From Sorex araneus (Eukaryota; Chordata; Mammalia; Eulipotyphla; Soricidae): DNA of 64,000 nt. The notes beneath the pieces were generated by a model, which saw only the letters and a program-made list of their open reading frames with translations, did not search any database and was not told where the DNA came from. Shown in pieces: positions 55,135-64,000 of this stretch; position 1 is the stretch's first letter, and every line of letters begins with the position of its first letter. Both the position numbers and the translations under genes were made by a program. The stretch spans positions 25,906,565-25,970,564 of the forward strand of contig NC_073303.1 of assembly GCF_027595985.1 (NCBI RefSeq). Reading direction: 5' to 3'.

Positions 55135-55202
55135 GACCAGGGATGTGGCTCAGTGTTGAGCCTGCCACATGCCGTGAGGCCCTGGGTTCAATTCCTGGCG
55201 CA

Positions 55203-55271
<69 letters not shown>
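55135..55271 (+). mobile_element. tRNA-Ala-like SINE with (CA)n tail
   Basis: GGGATGTGGCTCAGTGTTGA (box A region), GAGGCCCTGGGTTCAATTCC (box B), then about 34 CA units (55201-55271). Confidence 0.72.
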
Positions 55272-55272
<1 letters not shown>

Positions 55273-55601
55273 TCCCGACATCAGAAGCCTAGTGGTCTAT
55301 ACTTTCTGTATTGTGAAGATAATTCGCAGGTCCCAGAAACCATGGCCTAATCATGGTAGGAAATGTGGCTACGTGTCTATGTGGGGTACAGGGGTGCAGG
55401 TGGGGCCCCACCCCCATCCGTCTGGCATTAACTGGGCAGTATTCTACCTAGCGTCCCAAGAGAGACAGGAAACGGGCCAGAGTGAAGCATCAGTCACTCA
55501 CCCTCACCTCTGCTAGGGACTGAGGATGGACAGAATTGGTCAGATTTTTCAGAGGAGGTGAGGACAAACACAAATTAGGATTAAATGACGATTTGCTCTG
55601 A

Positions 55602-55602
<1 letters not shown>

Positions 55603-55677
<75 letters not shown>
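55603..55677. repeat. (GA)n microsatellite
   Basis: About 36 uninterrupted GA units. Confidence 0.97.
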
Positions 55678-57516
55678 TTGTATGTTTTCTTTGACCATAT
55701 AAGCAAAGGCAGTCAGATGCCCACCACCAAGGGTCGTGTGGTGGCCGGTGGGTTTCGTGGGAGCTGGCCAGTGGCCACCTGTGACAGTGGCCACCTGTCT
55801 GGGCCGTGCGTGCTGGCTGGTGGGAAGGATGTCAGGCTCTTTAGAGCCGAGTCAGCTGGGGGGGGGGGGTGGCAGGAGAGGAGGCCGGTGAGCTGGGGCA
55901 GAAAGAGACCCTAGGAATCCACGGGGAGCCTCTGGCTTACTAGGACTACAGCTTTGGAGAAAACTAGGGGGAAACGGAAAATACAACTTGTGGGCATCTG
56001 TCGAACAGAGGATGGAGCGGCTGCGGGGCCCGAGCATGGGCCGGAGTCTTCCTCCCTTTGGGGAAGCGAGGCTGGATGTCAGGGCCTTGAGCTCGGGCTG
56101 CCAGTGCTCTACTCTTGGCTCCCTCGGCCTTGTCGCTGGCCTTGGGGCCCTAAGTCCGCCCGTCACCGTCGTTTTGATCTTCCTCCGTCTGCCCCGCTGG
56201 AGAAAACAGGACGAGGGCAGGGAGAGATGGGGGGCTCTCCCCGTTTAAGGCGAAGAATCACTGACCAATTCCACTGGCCTCTGCAACGATGAGGTCCATG
56301 CTGCAGCCACGGGGAGGCCGAGGGCCGGCAGGGCCGGGCAGGGCTGCTCCACGGAGTCCCCAGGACCAATGTCCCACACATCGGAGGGGGGGCGGGGGGC
56401 CTCTGCGCTGTAGCAGCCCGGGGCCACCCCCGGGGTGGGCTCTCTGGGTCCGGAGGGCCACTGCTGGTGGGGGTGGGGGTGGGCGCCGGCGTCAGAGCAG
56501 GAGACCCACTCGAGCCCACCCTCCTCTCGTGGGCGGCTCTCCACAGACCGCTCTGAGAGAGGGAAAGGAAACAGAAGCCAGGCCGAGACCGGAAGCCAAG
56601 ACCCCTCCCTCTAGACAACACAGACAGACTCGACATTGATTGCACTTCTTCGCTGTGGACGGTGGGCAGCGGTCCACAGTCCGGGCCGAGGTAGGTGGCT
56701 CCGGGCTGGCCGCAGCGTGGGGTCCTCTTTGGTGGAGCCCACGGGCCATCTGGGGCGGCTCTGGGGCGGGGGCCCAGCCGCGTGTCCACTGAGCAGCCCC
56801 GTTTCCTGAAGGACAGACAGCACTCGGCCAGGGCAGGAGTGTCCCCCCCGCCCAGGGCGCACTCGGTGGGTGGAGGGGCTCGCCGGGCCAGGGCCAGGCA
56901 AGAGAAGGGATCCGGGTGCGAGGCGCGCTTCCGGCTGCTGTGTAGCGCGGCCTTCTTTCCGAGGACACATCTCGGTCTTTCTTCCTTTCTCTCCCCTCTT
57001 GCCGCGATGCTTGAAGGCCTGGTTTCTGTCCGACAGAGCTCCCGACTCGGGCGTCCCCGCTGTGGCTTTCCCAGAGCCTGGCCAGCTGCTCCTCCTCAGC
57101 CCTCTAGTCCAGGGCTGTGGGCCACGGTCAGCCCCCCTCGCCCCAGCAGACCTGGGGGCGGGAGAGCAGCTGGACAGGAGAGACGAAGCTGGCCGAAGGG
57201 GGCAGTCCAGGGCGTCCCTGTGGGCTGGCCAGGAGCCTGGGGTCAGAGGTCGCTCGGGCCCTGCAGGGGGCACTCACCCCCCAGGGTCACCCCAGTGCAC
57301 CGTCAGGCCCCGACTCAACAAGGCATGGCCCTTGGATGTCCCTCGTCCTCTCCTTGCTCCCCACTGGACTCCCTGCCTCTGTGGGCTTCTAGCACCTTCC
57401 AGGCCGACGGGGCCTGGGATGGGAGCTGGCCAAGGGGCAGTATGGTGCAGAGGGGCCGGGGACAGAGCCAGCGCTGATGGCTTTTCTAGGGAAACGGGTC
57501 ATGAAACAAAAGGATG

Positions 57517-57757
57517 GGGGTGGAGAGAGACAGACAGACAGACAGATAGAGAGACACAGAGAGAGAGACAGAGACACAGAGAGACAAAAGAGAGACAGAC
57601 AGATAGGAGACAGAGAGGAGACAGAAAGAGAGAAAGGAAGAGAAAGAGAGAAAGGGAGAGAGAGAGAGAGGAGAGAGGAGAGAGAGAGAAGAGAGAGAGA
57701 GAGGGGAGAGAGAGAGAGAGAGAAAGAGAGGGGGGAGAGAGAGAGAGAGCAGGAAAG
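57517..57757. repeat. GA/GACA-rich tract in the probable SCUBE3 3' UTR
   Basis: 240 bp of GAGA, GACAGACAGA and GGAGAGAG units on the plus strand. In the SCUBE3 transcript it is CU-rich and starts about 130 nt after the stop codon. Confidence 0.93.
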
Positions 57758-57885
57758 GGGGCTGAGAAGCTGGGGACCGGGTCTGCGAGTGACGGACAAG
57801 CGGCCTCCTTGTCTGAGGGGGTGGCTGCTGGCTCTGAGGGCAGAGGCGTGCGGGGCCTTCGGAACCCGGGTCTCAGGCCGGGCCA

Positions 57886-58059
<174 letters not shown>

Positions 58060-58254
58060 TCAGCCAACAGCCGGGGCAGGAGAGAGGGACCTGGGGACGG
58101 TGGGCAGGCTCCAAGGTGAGCCCCTCCGCATCTAAAGCAGAGTCCAGCCCTGGGCCCTGCCCCCTCAGCCTCAGCACCTCATGGTGCCACCAGCACCAGC
58201 TTGAGCGAGCACTGGGGCTCTGCTCGGACTCGTGGGCCAGTGCTCTTTTATGGC

Positions 58255-58440
58255 AGGAGCAGATTTTTTTTTTTTTGCTTTTTGGGCCACACCCGGTGAT
58301 TCCTGAGCATTGCACTCAGGAATCACTCCTGGCGGTGTTTGGGGGACCATACGGGATGCTGGGGATCGAACCCGGGTTGGCTGTGTGCAAGGCAAACACT
58401 CTACCTGCTGTGCTATCATTCTGGCCCCTGGAGCAGATTT
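58255..58440 (-). mobile_element. SOR-type SINE with target-site duplication
   Basis: GGAGCAGATTTTT on both sides. GCTTTTTGGGCCACACCCGG, box B GGATCGAACCCGGG. Confidence 0.88.
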
Positions 58441-58534
58441 TTAAAATAAAGAGGTGGGACCTCTAGTCTCTTTTCCCTACTTTAATCAGGATGGAGGTAC
58501 TACTTCATATTTTCAGTTCCAGAGCCCATTTGAA

Positions 58535-58740
58535 ATAAGGGCTCAGATTTTTTTTTTCTTTTTGGATCACACCTGGCGATGCACAGGGGTTATTCCTGAC
58601 TTTGCACTCAGGAATTACTCCTGGCGGTGCGCAGGGGACCATATGGGATGCTGGGAATCGAACCCGGGTCAGCCGTGTTCAAGGCAAATGCCCTCCCTGC
58701 TGTGCTATTGCTCCAGCCCCAAGGGCTCAGATTTTTAAAG
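58535..58740 (-). mobile_element. SOR-type SINE with target-site duplication
   Basis: AAGGGCTCAGATTTTT on both sides. Full length, box B GAATCGAACCCGGG. Confidence 0.92.
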
Positions 58741-58765
58741 CAAGGTAGGGAGAGTACGAGAAAAG

Positions 58766-59105
58766 GCCGAAAGGACTGAGTGTTTGCTGTGCATGCAGGA
58801 GGACTGGGGCTGATCCCTGGCACCATCTGGTCCTCTGAGCACCAAGCCAGGAGCAGCCTCCAGCACCTCCTAATGTGGTCACAAAACCAACACACACAAC
58901 CCAATGTTGAAAGGTCACTGGTGTACCTCTTTTTGGAGAGGGGATTGGGGCCACATTCAGCTGTGCTCAGAGCTTACTCCAGGCTCTGTGCGCAGAGATC
59001 ACTCCTGGAAGTTTCCAAAGGGACCATACAAAGTGTCAGGGATAGAACTGGGGTTGGCCACGTGCAAGGGAAGTGACTTAACTCTGGTACTATCTTTCTG
59101 ACCCC
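58766..59105. mobile_element. Two old SINEs in opposite orientation
   Basis: 58766-58890 plus (GGGGCTGATCCCTGGCACC) and 58935-59105 minus (GGGGCCACATTCAGCTGTGC, TATCTTTCTGACCCC). Confidence 0.65.
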
Positions 59106-59211
59106 TGAAAGTAAATTCTTTGTAGTTTGTAGATTCTAGATTTTTGTAATCATGTTTCATTTTTATATCAATATATTAGTTGTTAAATAAAGCTGCTAAT
59201 TTTGGTTACTT

Positions 59212-59379
59212 TTCTTTTTTTGGTCACATCCAACTATGCACAAGGGGTTACTCCTGGCTCTGCACTCAGGAATTACTCCTGGTGGTACCTGGAGGACCAT
59301 ATGGGATGCTGGGAATCGAACCCAGGTCAGCCGCGTGCAAGGCAAACGCCCTGCCCGCTGTGCTACTGCTCCAGCCCCA
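59212..59379 (-). mobile_element. SOR-type SINE
   Basis: TTTTTTTGGTCACATCCAAC, box B GAATCGAACCC, TACTGCTCCAGCCCC. Confidence 0.9.
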
Positions 59380-59631
59380 TCTTGGCTACTGTTAACTGAT
59401 AACATTAAGCATACTGACTTTTGGTCTTAGCAATCAGTTATAAAGATTATTCTCTTCCTCCTTTCCTCCTGGTGCATGATGGAAGCCAGAACACGGTTAG
59501 TTTCTTTCTTCTTTTGGCTTTTTGGTCAAGTACAGAGGTTCTCGGGGACAGCACGGTGAACCCCGAGCTTCTGCACGGCCATGCTGTGCCCCACTCCTGC
59601 ACCATTTCCCAAGCTCAAGACATGTTTCTGG

Positions 59632-59935
59632 AGCCAGAGCAATAGTACATCAGGCCGGGCGCTTGCCCTGTACAATGCCGGCTGGGGTTCGATCCCCGGC
59701 ATCCCCTGTGGTTCCTTGGGCACCAGCAGGAGTGATTCCTGAGTGCTGAGTCAGCCCTGAGCACCACGGGATGTGGCCCCCAAACAAAACCGAAAGACAA
59801 GTTTCTTCTTTGGGGTGAGGGTTGGGCCACACCCAGCCTCACTCAGGGGTTACTCCCAGCTCTGTGCTCGGGAATGACTCCTCCCCTGAAGGTAATGGAG
59901 GGTTATGTGGTGCCAGGGAGAGACTTTCTTTCCCA
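59632..59935. mobile_element. Two SINEs in opposite orientation
   Basis: 59632-59790 plus (GAGCCAGAGCAATAGTACAT, box B GGTTCGATCCCC) and 59815-59935 minus (GGGCCACACCCAGCCTCACT, truncated). Confidence 0.75.
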
Positions 59936-60034
59936 CCCAGGACTCCCTCAGTTGCTTCTTTGTTTTTGTTTTTTGTTTTTGGGCTCTTCCCTGCTTTAAT
60001 GAGGATAGAGGTGCCACTTTATATGTTTATAAAA

Positions 60035-60190
60035 AGCCCTGGCAGTGCTCAGGGCTTATTCCTGGCTTGGGGATCTGTGTTCAAGGGTCACTTCTGGCAG
60101 GGTTCAGGGGGGCATATGCTGGGGACTGGACCTGGGCTGGCCACATGCCAAGTCAGCTCCCTCTTTGCTGCACTGCCGCTCGGGTCTGGG
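60035..60190 (-). mobile_element. SOR-type SINE, old
   Basis: CCCTGGCAGTGCTCAGGGCT, GGGGACTGGACCTGGGC, CTGCCGCTCGGG. Confidence 0.65.
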
Positions 60191-60617
60191 GCTCGGTTCT
60201 TACTAAGGCCTCCTAAAGCTCAGGGCCAAGTGTCTGCTGTCTACCATTCCTTCCAGAGAGCTCCGTGGGGCACCGGCCGGCCTGGGAGGGGAGCGAGGGA
60301 AGGGACTCTTACGCCCGTGTCTTCTGACACTTCCTCCTCTCTGGGCAGAAGAGTGAGGGGGGTGTTTCTGGGAGCTGGTGAGGGGCAGGCAGGGGAACCT
60401 CTGCAGTCAGACGGGCCTGGGCACAAATCCCAGCTTTGCCACAGGGAAAGTCCTGTCCTCCGTGCCTCAGTTTCCCCATCTGTCAAGTGGCAGCCACCAG
60501 GCCCCGACCTCAGACAGGGCCGTGAGCCTGAGATGAGAATGCCCCCGTGTGCCCGGGTGCACGGCCAGCACTGCGCCCTTCATGCCACCGTGCCCGCTCT
60601 GGCTCCCGTTCACTCAC

Positions 60618-61504
<887 letters not shown>

Positions 61505-61827
61505 TCACCCCAGGGAGCCCCCCACACACACCAGGCGCATACACCCACCCCGACCCGCCAGCACACACATCACCCCCGCCTCGGCCCTCAATTCCCCTGA
61601 CATCCATGTATTCACAGCGGGTGAGAGATGTGACACCAGTGGCCAGGCGGCCAAGGGCTCCGCAGGACAGGGATGCGTGTGACGCACTGGAGCTGCCGGC
61701 CCACGGCTGCTGGTGCCCCCCGCGCCCCTTACCCCGGCCCACACAGCAGCATTCCTGGCTGGCTGCGTTCCTTCCTGGGTTTCTCTCTCCCAGGACGCAT
61801 GCACCCACTCACTCTCACACACACACT

Positions 61828-62011
61828 CACATGCACTTTTTTTTTCTTTTTTGGGTCACACCCAGCAATGCACAGGGGTCACTCCTGGCTCATGCACTCA
61901 GGAATCACCCCTGGCGATGCTCAGGGGACCATATGGGATGCTGGGATTTGAACCCGGGTTGGCCGCTTGCAAAGCAAACACCCTACCCGCTGTGCTATCG
62001 CTCCAGCCCCT

Positions 62012-62028
<17 letters not shown>
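61828..62028 (-). mobile_element. SOR-type SINE, CATGAG variant, with target-site duplication
   Basis: CTCACATGCACT lies on both sides. CCTGGCTCATGCACTCAGG is the diagnostic variant. Box B TTTGAACCCGGG. Confidence 0.92.
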
Positions 62029-63999
<1,971 letters not shown>

Positions 64000-64000
64000 G

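Larger units (their letters stand above)
53815..57885 (-). other. SCUBE3: Probable SCUBE3 3' UTR
   Basis: This 4 kb block after the SCUBE3 stop contains no SOR-type SINE, although copies occur every 0.5-1 kb on both sides. It holds one short tRNA-Ala-like remnant with (CA)n, a (GA)n tract and a long CU-rich tract in transcript sense. A minus-strand AATAAA lies at 53835-53840 and an ATTAAA at 53709-53714. Treating all of it as UTR is an inference; an earlier poly(A) site is possible. Confidence 0.4.

Overview
This is mammalian genomic DNA, most likely from a soricid shrew (Sorex or a close relative). About 100 pieces of one tRNA-derived SINE, on both strands, carry a recognisable box A (TAGCACAGCGG) and box B (GGTTCGATTCC) and end in an A-rich tail. 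I recall this sequence as the SOR element of shrews. L1 fragments, CA/GA/GGAA microsatellites, two CpG islands and spliced genes with GT-AG introns all fit a mammal. There is no bacterial, phage or CRISPR content.

All three protein-coding genes lie on the minus strand, head to tail, so transcription runs from right to left: SCUBE3 (3' part, about 53.8-64 kb), ZNF76 (complete coding region, about 9.0-41 kb), then DEF6 (first coding exon only, 7.19-7.28 kb). This is the SCUBE3-ZNF76-DEF6 order known at human 6p21.31, shown here reversed.

Region by region: 1-7188 is part of DEF6 intron 1, SINE-rich up to 4980 and then SINE-free. 6.9-7.6 kb is the DEF6 CpG-island promoter with coding exon 1. 7.4-9.03 kb is a short intergenic gap. 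9.03-20.8 kb holds the ZNF76 3' UTR and coding exons 14 to 2. The protein has three acidic QLEDG-type repeats followed by seven C2H2 zinc fingers. 20.8-41 kb is ZNF76 intron 1, packed with SINEs, L1 3' ends and microsatellites. 40.65-41.35 kb is the ZNF76 CpG-island promoter with a palindromic CRE. 41.4-53.8 kb is repeat-filled intergenic DNA. 53.8-57.9 kb, almost free of SOR SINEs, probably contains the SCUBE3 3' UTR. 57.9-63.9 kb carries the last six SCUBE3 coding exons: two Cys-rich repeats, the CUB domain and the C-terminus.

The genes do not form a pathway. They are a transcription factor (ZNF76), a secreted CUB/EGF glycoprotein (SCUBE3) and a Rho-family GEF of lymphocytes (DEF6) that are neighbours by conserved synteny. 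The most notable anomaly is ZNF76 exon 12. It has lost 16 codons in frame compared with my recollection of human, and it has no GT donor at its expected end, so the shrew gene may be restricted to a form that skips this phase 0-0 exon. Other points of interest are a minisatellite that grew inside a SINE, a SCUBE3 intron that is almost entirely a G-rich minisatellite in the transcript, a second SINE family that shares the SOR head, and nested SINE insertions with clear target-site duplications.
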